Shown piece after piece: positions 8,632 through 16,971 of a DNA stretch of 64,000 nt. The number at the start of each line of letters is the position of its first letter. The first letter of the stretch is position 1. Position numbers and translations under genes: made by a program. Source of the stretch: Thalassobellus sediminis. Lineage in GTDB: Bacteria > Bacteroidota > Bacteroidia > Flavobacteriales > Flavobacteriaceae. Where the stretch lies: the NCBI RefSeq assembly GCF_044386045.1, contig NZ_JBISCD010000040.1, forward strand, positions 2,046,001 through 2,110,000, written 5' to 3'. The notes below the pieces were generated by a model. It was not told the DNA's origin and made no database searches. It saw only the letters and a list, made by a program, of their open reading frames with translations.

Positions 8632-9138
8632 TCACTCTCTGATAGGAATCATATTAGAAGTGTCGACAGGAAAACTATCATACTTATTATACAATTTCAA
8701 GTACTTCTCAGGATCAATCGGAACTTCATTCAGCGTTTCGTATAAACCTCTGAAGAAGCCTTCTCTTTTTTGCGATGGATTGAAAATCAAAGTGAGTTTG
8801 ACAGCTTTATCTGTATCATTTCTAAATCCGTGAGGAGTAAACCTAGGAACATAAGCTACCGTTCCAGGCTTCGCCTTAAACTCTTCTGTCCCGACTTGCA
8901 TTGTTAGCTCTCCTTCATTTACTACAAAGGTCTCATCCATGAATCGGTGATAATGCAATTTCGCTCCGATAGCCATCGGTGGTAATTCTATTTCGTACAC
9001 TCCAAGTTGATCGTTGGACATTTCACTTGTCACTTTAAATGTGATGGAAATTGTACTCAACTCAAGTTTTTCTCCTTCGTTTGGTCCAATGATGAAGGCT
9101 TCATCTTCTAATTCATCATTAAAGTAATTTACTCCCAT
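8632..9138 (-). CDS. Cupin-domain protein
   Basis: A 168-residue single-cupin protein. The first cupin motif is HYHRFMDETFVVNEG near residue 71, with two histidines and the glutamate that normally bind the metal, and the second is PGTVAYVPRFTPHGFRN near residue 100, with the third histidine. This is the usual metal site of small cupin dioxygenases or isomerases. The stop of the flavodoxin-fold reductase upstream lies three bases before this ATG's gene, so they form one operon under the ECF41-type promoter at 9787-9813. ECF41 sigma factors are typically found beside small oxidoreductases and such proteins. The substrate is unknown. Confidence 0.85.
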   Translation of the reverse strand: MGVNYFNDELEDEAFIIGPNEGEKLELSTISITFKVTSEMSNDQLGVYEIELPPMAIGAKLHYHRFMDETFVVNEGELTMQVGTEEFKAKPGTVAYVPRFTPHGFRNDTDKAVKLTLIFNPSQKREGFFRGLYETLNEVPIDPEKYLKLYNKYDSFPVDTSNMIPIRE

Positions 9139-9141
9139 AAT

Positions 9142-9759
9142 TTAGTTTTTTGATAGTTCGTTTAGAATCATTTTTTGCTGAAACATTACGTTCTTCTTTA
9201 AAAGATCCTGATGCGCGGTTCCTTCAAGTGCGAATACCCCTTTGAGATTCAAATTGATAAAACCAAAAATCGTCTTCAGATAAGGCTCTTGAAAGTCTAA
9301 AGCTTCCATTGGCGTGCCGGTGTACACTTCTCCTTTGGTTGTAATCACGTATGCATTGGTGTTTTCAAGGAGGCCCTTATAGCTTCCATCTTCATTCACG
9401 CTAAACGTATGTCCAGATCGAATAATATGATCCAAATACGCTTTTAGGGTTGAGGGAATACTTAGGTTGTACAGGGGGCTGCTTACCAGTACGTCATCAA
9501 CAGACTTTAACTCTTCGATCAGATCATCCGAAAGTTCGATTGCTTGTTTGTTCTGTTCATTTTGATCAGGTTCTGGAACATAAAATGCTTCAACAGTCTC
9601 ATTGCGTAAATGTGGTATTGGAACTAGTGCTAAATCTCTTTTCAACACCTCGCCATTTGGGTTAGCTTTTCGCCACGCTTCCTCGAAGAAGTCAGCCAAG
9701 TTTCTAGAGTGAGATCCTTTAACTCTCACGCTTGCATCTATCCTTAATAATTTTCTCAT
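9142..9759 (-). CDS. FMN-dependent NAD(P)H reductase, AzoR-like
   Basis: A 205-residue flavodoxin-fold protein of the FMN-dependent azoreductase/quinone reductase family. Seen are the FMN phosphate loop RIDASVRVKGSHSRNLADFF near the N-terminus, the SPLYNLSIPSTLKAYLDHI segment near residue 93, which binds the FMN ribityl chain and ring and is the best family marker, and TTKGEVYTG near residue 140, corresponding to the second FMN-binding loop. It is the first gene of an operon with the cupin. A promoter TGTCACG-N16-TGTCAT at 9787-9813, identical in its boxes to the one before the sigma factor, starts the operon. Likely role is reduction of quinones or other electrophiles. Confidence 0.85.
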   Translation of the reverse strand: MRKLLRIDASVRVKGSHSRNLADFFEEAWRKANPNGEVLKRDLALVPIPHLRNETVEAFYVPEPDQNEQNKQAIELSDDLIEELKSVDDVLVSSPLYNLSIPSTLKAYLDHIIRSGHTFSVNEDGSYKGLLENTNAYVITTKGEVYTGTPMEALDFQEPYLKTIFGFINLNLKGVFALEGTAHQDLLKKNVMFQQKMILNELSKN

Positions 9760-9786
9760 CTATTAGTGCTTTGTGTTTAATAGAAT

Positions 9787-9813
9787 GACAAATCAGAATA
9801 GAAAAGCGTGACA
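9787..9813 (-). promoter_or_regulatory. ECF41-type promoter of reductase-cupin operon
   Basis: On the minus strand TGTCACG (9813-9807), 16 bases, then TGTCAT (9790-9785). The same boxes with the same 16-base spacing occur before the sigma factor gene. TGTCACA with a downstream CGTC is the known ECF41 consensus, so the fit is strong; the -10 box differs by one base (TGTC). Confidence 0.8.
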
Positions 9814-9817
9814 GGTT

Positions 9818-10642
9818 TTAGTGAAAAATTGACTTTAATTTGTTCGGGTCGACGATTGAATAAATGGTTTTTATCTTTGCATTCTCGGTTTCAAAAACTT
9901 GGCAATTCTGCAGTATATCATTTCTAAAAAACAAAATTGCTGGCTGATGATTTATCTGAGTGATTCTAACATCCAAGCCTGTCAAAAACGCCTTGTAGAC
10001 ATATAGCAATAGCTTCGATGTTTTTCGGATGCCAGTTGTAAGTTCTCGAACTACCTTGACACTTTCCCCACCATCTGCAGCTAATATTATGTCCCTATTC
10101 AACAATTCTTCCAAAGCAGGCATATCAGCATTTTGCATCGCATCAAGGTAAAATTCTAATTTTGACGTATCTCTTGGGAGAGCTACCATTGTTTCACTGC
10201 CTCCTACTTTATTCTTTGCCCGACTGAGTAGTTTTCGTGAATTCTCAATTGTTCCTCCGATAATGTTTACAATTTCTTTATGAGAATAGCTATACGCTTC
10301 TTTCAGAATGAACACTGCACGTTCCTTTGCAGAAAGTTTCTCAAGAAGAACCAACATAGAATACGATAGTATTTCCGCTAGTTCAATTGAAGAATCTGGA
10401 TTCTCTGTGGATACTGGTTCGGGAAGCCATACATTATCCATTGAAACTGTCTTTTTCTTATTCTTTACGTTAATTGACTGATTAATGGTCGATTTAATCA
10501 AGTAACCGATTTCATTTTCTATGTGCTTCTTTTCTATTGAAAGATATTTTATCAAAACATCTTGTATAGTATCTTTTGCATCTTCGGACGAACCTAGGAT
10601 GTTGTAGGAATACGGAAACAGGATATCGTGATAATTTTTCAT
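9818..10642 (-). CDS. ECF41-type RNA polymerase sigma factor
   Basis: A 274-residue extracytoplasmic-function sigma factor. The sigma-2 region lies at about residues 5-65 (AKDTIQDVLIKYL), the sigma-4 region at about 105-155 (LSAKERAVFILKEAYSYSHKEI). Between them stands WLPEP, the hallmark linker motif of group ECF41. The C-terminal 110 residues are the SnoaL-like extension that in this group replaces an anti-sigma factor, with ADGGES and DPNKLKSI as variants of the described DGGG and NPDKL motifs. Its promoter and that of the next operon share the ECF41 boxes, which predicts self-activation. The signal is unknown. Confidence 0.92.
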   Translation of the reverse strand: MKNYHDILFPYSYNILGSSEDAKDTIQDVLIKYLSIEKKHIENEIGYLIKSTINQSINVKNKKKTVSMDNVWLPEPVSTENPDSSIELAEILSYSMLVLLEKLSAKERAVFILKEAYSYSHKEIVNIIGGTIENSRKLLSRAKNKVGGSETMVALPRDTSKLEFYLDAMQNADMPALEELLNRDIILAADGGESVKVVRELTTGIRKTSKLLLYVYKAFLTGLDVRITQINHQPAILFFRNDILQNCQVFETENAKIKTIYSIVDPNKLKSIFH

Positions 10643-10669
10643 GTCTAAAGTTTAGGTGTCTAAGTATAT

Positions 10670-10696
10670 GACAATTTTAAAGATACAAACGTGACA
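10670..10696 (-). promoter_or_regulatory. ECF41-type promoter of the sigma factor
   Basis: On the minus strand TGTCACG (10696-10690), 16 bases, then TGTCAT (10673-10668), about 28 bases before the ATG. The boxes and spacing equal those at 9787-9813, indicating autoregulation. Confidence 0.8.
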
Positions 10697-10770
10697 CATC
10701 TGAAAATTTTGAAAGAGGTTTAGAACTAAAATGCCCGAGTTGAGCAACTAGAGTCTTCATTTTTTTTGGT

Positions 10771-10836
10771 TGTAGCTAACGTATGATATGAAATCGTTTT
10801 TATGTTTTATATCATACGTTAAACGAAGTTAGCTAA
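10771..10836. repeat. Hairpin element E2 (cassette border, right)
   Basis: TAACGTATGATATGAAA (from 10777) pairs with the segment whose complement reads TAACGTATGATATAAAA (ending near 10820). The left core GTAGCTAAC (10772-10780) complements GTTAGCTAC of element E1; the right part CGTTAAACGAA mirrors the left outer end of E1 (TTTCGTTTAACG). A further GTTAGCTAA follows at 10828. It is shorter than the other elements. Confidence 0.7.
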
Positions 10837-10895
10837 TTTTTCTTACAAAGTCAAGTAAAAGTAGGTTATAGGTTGTGAAAAAATAAAAGTTGCTA

Positions 10896-11552
10896 TTATA
10901 TACGTTTACTCAACCAATCTTTAAGCTCGTAAAAGTTTTGTGGTGCCACACCGTGTCCTACAGGAAATTCAGAATACTTATGAGCAATGTTTAAACCCTT
11001 TAAAAATGGAGGTGTTTGTTGAGCCCATTGTACAGGGATTACTTGGTCTACACTACCATGTGAACAATAAAAATCTAAATTCGAATAGTCTTTTTGGTTT
11101 ATATCATCAGGGAATAAATCTTGATTTATATAACCACTTAAAGCGACAATGTTTTTAATTTTTTTAGGATATGTTAAAGCTACAGCATAACTTAAAATAC
11201 TCCCTTGGCTAAAACCTAAAAGAGAAACACTTTCTTTGTTAACAGGATAGGTTGCAATAGCTTCATCAATAAATTTAGAAATTAAATCGCGAGATTCTAT
11301 TGCTTGTTCGTTATCGCTCCATTTGCCTTTATCTGCATCAAAATTAATAGCATACCAAGCATTTCCGTATGGTTGTAATGTATAAGGTGCTTTTACAGAG
11401 ATAATGAAAAGTTCTTCGGGTAACTCGTTAGCAAACGAAAATAAATCGTTTTCATCGCTTCCATAACCATGCAGTAATATTAATAATGGTGCATTTTCGG
11501 TTAATGAAGATTTACGAATAACATGTTGTAGTGATAGTGATGTGTTTACCAT
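10896..11552 (-). CDS. Carboxylesterase/phospholipase, alpha/beta hydrolase
   Basis: A 218-residue serine hydrolase of the carboxylesterase/YpfH family. The oxyanion motif LLHGYGSDENDLF lies near residue 26, the nucleophile in GFSQGS near residue 113, the aspartate in GSVDQVIPVQWAQ near residue 166 and the histidine in FPVGHGVAP near residue 197. There is no signal peptide, so it is cytoplasmic. It is the last gene of a four-gene minus-strand operon (BatA-like, dihydroorotase-like, membrane protein, esterase) with gaps of only 3-5 bases or an overlap. Small esters or lysophospholipids are the usual substrates; the natural one is unknown. Confidence 0.88.
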   Translation of the reverse strand: MVNTSLSLQHVIRKSSLTENAPLLILLHGYGSDENDLFSFANELPEELFIISVKAPYTLQPYGNAWYAINFDADKGKWSDNEQAIESRDLISKFIDEAIATYPVNKESVSLLGFSQGSILSYAVALTYPKKIKNIVALSGYINQDLFPDDINQKDYSNLDFYCSHGSVDQVIPVQWAQQTPPFLKGLNIAHKYSEFPVGHGVAPQNFYELKDWLSKRI

Positions 11553-11555
11553 GTT

Positions 11556-11894
11556 TTAGTTGCCCAGGTTTGCGAAAATTTTTTGATAGAATGCTCCAAC
11601 TAAAGGAACTTCTTGTTTTTTTCTTCCTAGAGCACCCGTAAATCCGTAAAAGAACAGTACTGCGAAGAATAGATAAAAACTAGAACTAACTAACCAACTA
11701 TCAAAGATTCCAATAAAATATCCTAAAGCCCAAAAAGTAAGCCACAATCCTAATGATTGTCTAATATGAAAACTAGCAAAATTACTTTTTTTATGCTCTT
11801 CTTTATTCAAATAAAAAGCAATAATAACGCCTATAATAGTTATATAGCTAATAATGGCATTTTGGCGTCCTCTTTCAATATCTGGATTTGTCAT
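11556..11894 (-). CDS. DUF4870/Tic20-like membrane protein
   Basis: A 112-residue integral membrane protein. Three hydrophobic segments (about residues 13-30, 48-65, 68-88) and the segment FASFHIRQSLGLWL, which resembles the conserved FHxRQS motif of the DUF4870/Tic20-like family. It sits three bases upstream of the esterase gene and five bases after the dihydroorotase homolog, inside one operon. The family has no established function in bacteria. The C-terminal domain of the XRE regulator at 15177-15755 looks related, though this may only reflect a common membrane fold. Confidence 0.75.
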   Translation of the reverse strand: MTNPDIERGRQNAIISYITIIGVIIAFYLNKEEHKKSNFASFHIRQSLGLWLTFWALGYFIGIFDSWLVSSSFYLFFAVLFFYGFTGALGRKKQEVPLVGAFYQKIFANLGN

Positions 11895-11899
11895 TATTT

Positions 11900-13153
11900 T
11901 TAATTTAAAACTATTTTATTGTTTGCAATAATACCGTAAACATGTCCTTTTAAAGTTTCACCTTCAAAAATGGCATTTTTAGATTTAGAAACAATGTTAT
12001 TTTTTGAAAACGTATATTTAGTATCAGGATTAAATAGACTTATGTTTGCCTTATTTCCTATGTTTATAGGTGTGCTTTCTATACCAAATCTTGTTTTTCC
12101 TTTACTTAGAAGTTCTATAGTTTTCTTGATGGTAAATATAGAATTAAGCGCACCAAAAGCACTTTCTAAACCAATAGTACCATAAGCGGCATGGTCAAAT
12201 TCTATTTTTTTGTGTTCTATATCTATAGGATTGTGATCGCTTGTAACCATGTCAATGGTTCCGTCTTTCACAGCTTCAATTAAAGCGTCTACGTCTGTTT
12301 TGGTACGTAAAGGCGGTAGCACTTTAAAATGCGTATTAAAATCACTTAATACATCATCTGAGAAATATAAATTATGAATAGCTACACTGCAACTCACATT
12401 TAATTTTTTCTTTTTGGCTTCTCTTATTAGTTCAACCGATTTTACTGTAGAAATAGTTGGAATATGTAATTTTCCACCGGTGTATTCTAACAGAAATAAA
12501 TCGCGTGCAATTTGAAGTTCTTCAGCAAGTGCTGGATTTCCTTTTAACCCAAGTTTTGTACTGGTTATATGTTCGTTCATAACCCCATGACCAGCTATTT
12601 TGTTTTCCTGAGGAAATGAATAAACTAAGCCATCAAAATTACTAGCATATTGCAAAGCAATTTTCATAAGGTTTGGGTTGCTAATAGGTTTTTGGTAATC
12701 TGAAAACGCTACGGCACCAGCAGTATTCATATCGTAAAGTTCTGCTAAATCAATGCCTTTACTGCCTACTGTAAGTGCTCCAATGGGTAGCAAGGTTACT
12801 GCATTATTACTGGCTTTAGCATTTACAAAAGTAATATCTGAATTAGAATCTATTACCGGATTGGTATTCGCATTCATAGCAACAGTTGTAAAACCTGAAG
12901 CTGCAGCTGTTTTTAGTCCATTTTTTATAGTGTCACGTTCTTCAAAACCAGGCTCTCCAAAACAAACACTACTATCAAACCAACCTTGAGATATATGGAG
13001 GTTTTCTAATGTTATTTCTTGATAATTGTTTGGGTTTTTAATGGTGCTGGCAATCTTAGTAATCACGCCATTTTCAATTAATAAATCTTGAGTTGTATTG
13101 TGAAACTCGCTTTTAGAATCTATAATTGTGGCAGACTTTATAAGTATGTTCAT
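11900..13153 (-). CDS. Dihydroorotase homolog lacking metal histidines
   Basis: A 417-residue amidohydrolase of the dihydroorotase family (class I, PyrC-type). The fold markers are present: EPGFEERDTIKNGL near residue 67, ANTNPVIDS, and late SDHNPIDIEHKK followed by YGTIGLESAFGAL. However, the strand-1 motif that should read DxHxH, providing two zinc ligands, reads Asp60-Ser-Ser-Val-Cys64. The enzyme is therefore probably inactive in pyrimidine synthesis, like the non-catalytic PyrC' subunits known elsewhere, or does something else. It overlaps the BatA-like gene by four bases and precedes the membrane protein by five. An active PyrC is expected elsewhere in the genome. Confidence 0.88.
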   Translation of the reverse strand: MNILIKSATIIDSKSEFHNTTQDLLIENGVITKIASTIKNPNNYQEITLENLHISQGWFDSSVCFGEPGFEERDTIKNGLKTAAASGFTTVAMNANTNPVIDSNSDITFVNAKASNNAVTLLPIGALTVGSKGIDLAELYDMNTAGAVAFSDYQKPISNPNLMKIALQYASNFDGLVYSFPQENKIAGHGVMNEHITSTKLGLKGNPALAEELQIARDLFLLEYTGGKLHIPTISTVKSVELIREAKKKKLNVSCSVAIHNLYFSDDVLSDFNTHFKVLPPLRTKTDVDALIEAVKDGTIDMVTSDHNPIDIEHKKIEFDHAAYGTIGLESAFGALNSIFTIKKTIELLSKGKTRFGIESTPINIGNKANISLFNPDTKYTFSKNNIVSKSKNAIFEGETLKGHVYGIIANNKIVLN

Positions 13154-15075
13154 TTAAAATATTTTAAGATGAGCATTTCAATAATTAATAACGCTAATGC
13201 AAAAATAACAAACCATTTCCATAGCGCATTAATTTTTGTATCACTTTTTATAGTATCGAATGTTTTTGTAATAGAATCGCTAAGTGTAATGTGTTTAAGA
13301 TTTGTTAGGTCTTTGTAAACCAAATAACTTTCATTTCTACTGTAATTATAGCTTACGTTTTTAATAGTTACATCGTTGTTTTTTACAGCATAAATGTTAG
13401 CCAAATTAGGCGATTCAGAAGTTTTTATAACAACTTTATTATTAAAATAGCGCTGTTCTGGTATTATGTTAGCGTCATTACTTGTAAGCGATAAAACAGC
13501 ATCTTGTTTTAGTTGTGTACTTACATCAAAGCTGTTGTTTTTGCCAATAGTATAATATAATTCAGGAATTTTAAAACTTTGTTTTCCAATATTATATAAG
13601 GTAGGAACAATTAAAGGGGAATTTTTAAAATTTGAATTGTCCTTATTTAAAGCTGAAGTAAAAATGAAAGCATGACTATTTTGAAATAAAAAAGGGTTTC
13701 CATCCTCATATTTTAAGATGCTTGAAGCATGCTTCAACTTGGTACTAAAGAAGCTGTTTACTTTTGGATATTGAAAATTACTCACTTGTTTTTCAAAAAC
13801 ACCATTACTATATAAAGGATGTGAATAATTAATAGTTGTAATGCGTTTTTCGGTTTTAATTAGCTTGTTAAAAGAAGCTTGATAATTTACTAATAGTGAG
13901 TTGTATGAAGTATTTGTTATGTCTTTTGAAGGAATTATAACAAGCGTTCCATCTTGATTAGTAAATGATTTTATAGCAGGAATTAATGCATTTGGAATAC
14001 TACTTAATTCATTTAAAATAATAAGATTTTGAGACTCTAATAGATTATAGTTTAATTGATTTTCTGTTGTTGAAGTATAATTAAATTCATCATTAGTGTA
14101 AATGCGTTTTAAAAAGGAATCGTCTGTCGCATTTATTGCTAACACATTTATTTTAGAGCTATTATTGATATTAAAATACAAGGTGTTATCAAATTGTAAG
14201 TTGGTGTCATCAATGGTTATTTTTCCATTAATCACTTTGTTTGCAGGAATAGAAAAAGTAGTATTAGCTTCCTTATTAATAGATACCGAAGTTTTAGCAA
14301 TTAAAGTATCATTACTAAAGAGTGAGACCGGTAAGTTTTCAACTGTAGAGCCATTATTTTTTAAAATAACTTTTAAGTTAATAGAAGTAGCCGTTTTTTC
14401 AGAAACAAAAATACTATCAACTGAAATATTATGCGTGTTTACAGATTGTAATTTTACAAAATGAATATTGGTTAATGAGTCTTTTTCAATAGTGAGTGGT
14501 TTTCCATTTTCTTGAAAATCAGAAATAAATATTAAGTTTTTTAAACTGTTTCCTTGTTTATTAAAAAAGGTATTACTTTTTAATAAAGCAGCTTGTGTTG
14601 TTAAGCTATTAGGTGAGTAGCTAAGCTGTAATAACTCGTTCTTTATGGCATTAATAGTCGTGTTTTTATAAACTTTATCATTTGTAATTATTGATATGTT
14701 TTCGGTTTCTGGAACATTGCTTATAATATCTTGTACGGCTCTTTTTAATAATTCACCTTGACTACCTTTTGCTTGCATGCTAAAAGAATTGTCTAAATAA
14801 ATAACCGTTTCTTTTTTAGTTTTAAATGTATTGGCCTTAGATGTAAAAGGTTGTGCAAATGCTATAATAATTACAGCGAGTAGTAATAGCCTAGTTAAAA
14901 GAATAAGCCATTTTTTTATTTGCGAACTTTTACGGGTTTGTAATGTAGCTTCTTTTAAAAAAGCGACATTGGTAAAAGGTACTTTTTGAAACTTTCGTAA
15001 TTGAAATAAATGAACAATAATGGGGATGAGCAGTAAAAATAGAGCGTAAAGAAGTTCTGGGTGTTTAAACTGCAT
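13150..15075 (-). CDS. BatA-like aerotolerance N-terminal domain protein
   Basis: A 641-residue membrane protein. The N-terminal 85 residues are the BatA domain (LLFPIIVHLF-like start, here LLLIPIIVHLFQLRKFQKV, and the second membrane helix LLLLAVIIIAFAQPF). A von Willebrand factor A-like domain follows, with the metal-site start VIYLDNSFSMQAKG near residue 90. A long beta-rich extracytoplasmic region follows and a last membrane helix lies near residues 618-636. Such proteins are common in Bacteroidota, often with a downstream DHOase-like gene, and are linked to envelope stress. The exact role is not established. It heads the operon ending with the esterase. Confidence 0.88.
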   Translation of the reverse strand: MQFKHPELLYALFLLLIPIIVHLFQLRKFQKVPFTNVAFLKEATLQTRKSSQIKKWLILLTRLLLLAVIIIAFAQPFTSKANTFKTKKETVIYLDNSFSMQAKGSQGELLKRAVQDIISNVPETENISIITNDKVYKNTTINAIKNELLQLSYSPNSLTTQAALLKSNTFFNKQGNSLKNLIFISDFQENGKPLTIEKDSLTNIHFVKLQSVNTHNISVDSIFVSEKTATSINLKVILKNNGSTVENLPVSLFSNDTLIAKTSVSINKEANTTFSIPANKVINGKITIDDTNLQFDNTLYFNINNSSKINVLAINATDDSFLKRIYTNDEFNYTSTTENQLNYNLLESQNLIILNELSSIPNALIPAIKSFTNQDGTLVIIPSKDITNTSYNSLLVNYQASFNKLIKTEKRITTINYSHPLYSNGVFEKQVSNFQYPKVNSFFSTKLKHASSILKYEDGNPFLFQNSHAFIFTSALNKDNSNFKNSPLIVPTLYNIGKQSFKIPELYYTIGKNNSFDVSTQLKQDAVLSLTSNDANIIPEQRYFNNKVVIKTSESPNLANIYAVKNNDVTIKNVSYNYSRNESYLVYKDLTNLKHITLSDSITKTFDTIKSDTKINALWKWFVIFALALLIIEMLILKYFK

Positions 15076-15176
15076 TTCTTTTTAGATTAGTCAAACCTAC
15101 ATAATTTTTTTCATATTTCAGAAATATTGAAATAAAATCAGTAGATTTTTCAAAGTTGATTATTCTTTTAAAACGA

Positions 15177-15755
15177 TTATTTTATTAGTTTGATGATGTT
15201 AGGATAAAAGCCTTTTATTTTCCCGTTTCTGATTCTTATAACAAATATTATTGGTAAAATAATGTTTATAACATAAAGAATAACCCAAAAGTATATTGGA
15301 AAAGTAAAAGAATTGAAAGGGCCTATTTCTAAATGTGTGATTTTTAGAAATGCACCAATTATTAATACAGCAGAAGCAAAAAATGTCCAAACAATTTGAA
15401 AATTTAAAAGATTAGCGCCAACATCTTTTAGACCAATTATTTTATCTTTTTTAGTTATCCATAAAATAAACGGAAGAATAATATTTCCCATTGGAATAAC
15501 TAGACCTGATAGTACAGATAAATGTAAGTAAATTAAATAGTTTTTATCTGTTTGTTTTCCATAATCTAAAAGATCTTCAGCATTTAAGTCTAAAACTTCA
15601 CAAATTAAATTTAGTGTTTTTCCTCTAGGTTCATTCTCATTGTTTTCTATACGTTGTATAGTTCTTAAGTTCACCTTCGCTTCTTCAGCTAATTCTTCTT
15701 GAGAGAACCCTTTCCTTTTTCTTACTTCTTTAATTTTATTTCCAAGGTCATTCAT
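15177..15755 (-). CDS. XRE-type regulator with membrane domain
   Basis: A 192-residue protein with two parts. Residues 1-62 are a Cro/C1-type helix-turn-helix (KIRKGFSQEEL-like, here RKRKGFSQEELAEEAKVNLR, then TIQRIENNENEPRGKTL). Residues 75-185 hold about four hydrophobic segments that match the DUF4870 family. It is thus a membrane-tethered DNA-binding protein. It stands alone between the BatA-like operon and a glycosyltransferase. Such fusions occur widely in Flavobacteriaceae; neither signal nor targets are known, and no operator is recognisable. Confidence 0.82.
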   Translation of the reverse strand: MNDLGNKIKEVRKRKGFSQEELAEEAKVNLRTIQRIENNENEPRGKTLNLICEVLDLNAEDLLDYGKQTDKNYLIYLHLSVLSGLVIPMGNIILPFILWITKKDKIIGLKDVGANLLNFQIVWTFFASAVLIIGAFLKITHLEIGPFNSFTFPIYFWVILYVINIILPIIFVIRIRNGKIKGFYPNIIKLIK

Positions 15756-15877
15756 AATTAATTATGTTTAATTTTTGTCAAAACTATTTATGAATTCTTC
15801 TTTTCGATAACGGTTTATTTGCGACATTTTTATGACATTTATGTCTGTTAGTATGTTTTGCATCATTTTTAGGGAGA

Positions 15878-16885
15878 TTAACAAAAGAAAATATAATCTT
15901 CAATAGATTGCATTTTCAATTTTTTCATATAATCTTTAATTTCAATTTGTGCTGTTTTATTAGCAACTGTAATAATGCTTTGCGGATTCTCAATCGTTTC
16001 TAAAGCACTAAAAGGCTGTAAAATGTTGCCGTAAATATCGCGTCCTATTTTATTTGGGTTATCGCAAATCCATTGAAAAGGTACTTGTTTTTCAATTAGT
16101 TTTTTAGCAATTGTTTTGCCTTTATTACCTGCGCCCCAAACTATTAATGTTTTATTCTGGTTATAATCGAGTTCTAAAAAATAATGTAGCTTTAAATCTA
16201 TAAAATGATTTTCGGCATAATGTTTATGTGTTCTAGAAGTTCTAGTGTTGTAATCGCGCCAGTCATGTAAAACAATATCACAAGGAATACATTTGTAATT
16301 ATGCTTATAAAACCTAAAGGCTAAATCGTAATCTTCAGGATATCTATCTGGATTAAAAGCATCACAAGCAATTAAATCGCTTTTGTAAACCATCCAACAA
16401 GGCGATGGAATGACACATTCTTTATAAATTTCAGAATAATTAGTACCTGTTTTAGTTAATTGGTTCAACCAAACCTCATAACTTTTATAACCATCTTTAA
16501 TCCCTGCTTCAGAAAAATAATTTACTAAACCAACAGCAACGTGCTGTTTCCCGTGTTTTAATAAATTAGCGACTAAAATTTCTAACTTGTTTGGAAGCAT
16601 AATATCATCGCTATCCATTCTCGTAATAAATTCGCCCGTACTTTTTGAAAATGCCAGTTTTAATGCATCAATAATGCCATTGCCAGAATTTTTAAATAGT
16701 TTGATTCTATTGTCTTTTTCAGCGTAATTCTTAACAATATTAAAGCTTGTATCTGTAGAGCCATCATCAACTATTAAAAGCTCCCAATTAGTATAGGTTT
16801 GTTTTAGTATAGAGTAGATGCAATCCGCTATAAAAGCTTCAGTATTTTTAAAGGGGATTAAGATGCTCACTAAATTTTCCTGCAT
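15878..16885 (-). CDS. Glycosyltransferase family 2 with C-terminal Rossmann-like part
   Basis: A 335-residue cytoplasmic glycosyltransferase. The GT-A domain has SILIPFKNTEAFI near residue 7, VDDGSTD near residue 40 and the metal-binding MDSDD near residue 91. From about residue 245 there is a second part with WGAGNKGKTIAKKL and a following ICDNPNKIG, which looks like a nucleotide-binding Rossmann start as seen in some sugar-modifying proteins. No membrane segment. It stands alone, divergent from the M61 peptidase. Donor and acceptor are unknown. The catalytic domain is firm; the C-terminal reading is tentative. Confidence 0.88.
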   Translation of the reverse strand: MQENLVSILIPFKNTEAFIADCIYSILKQTYTNWELLIVDDGSTDTSFNIVKNYAEKDNRIKLFKNSGNGIIDALKLAFSKSTGEFITRMDSDDIMLPNKLEILVANLLKHGKQHVAVGLVNYFSEAGIKDGYKSYEVWLNQLTKTGTNYSEIYKECVIPSPCWMVYKSDLIACDAFNPDRYPEDYDLAFRFYKHNYKCIPCDIVLHDWRDYNTRTSRTHKHYAENHFIDLKLHYFLELDYNQNKTLIVWGAGNKGKTIAKKLIEKQVPFQWICDNPNKIGRDIYGNILQPFSALETIENPQSIITVANKTAQIEIKDYMKKLKMQSIEDYIFFC

Positions 16886-16971
16886 GTTGCGAATTTAACA
16901 AAACCTTAAGAATAAAGGGTGTAACATAATGGTATTTTGCACGTCAATTTATAAAATCAAAACATATCTAA

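Larger units (their letters stand above)
6827..10836. mobile_element. Cassette-like island with ECF41 module
   Basis: Five minus-strand genes lie between two convergent core genes (response regulator ending 6741, esterase ending 10896). The island genes look clearly richer in G+C and use codons such as CTC, GGA and AAG more than the neighbours. The island is bounded inside by complementary cores GTTAGCTAC (6952) and GTAGCTAAC (10772) and outside by GTTTAACG (6828) and CGTTAAAC (10817). This fits insertion of one unit into a pre-existing hairpin site of the host. No recombinase gene is present. That it is mobile is an inference from borders, composition and gene content. Confidence 0.6.

Noticed and set aside
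14102..14464. Plus-strand 120-codon frame inside the BatA-like gene
   Set aside because: It lies wholly opposite a well-supported gene, has no family resemblance and is a shadow frame.
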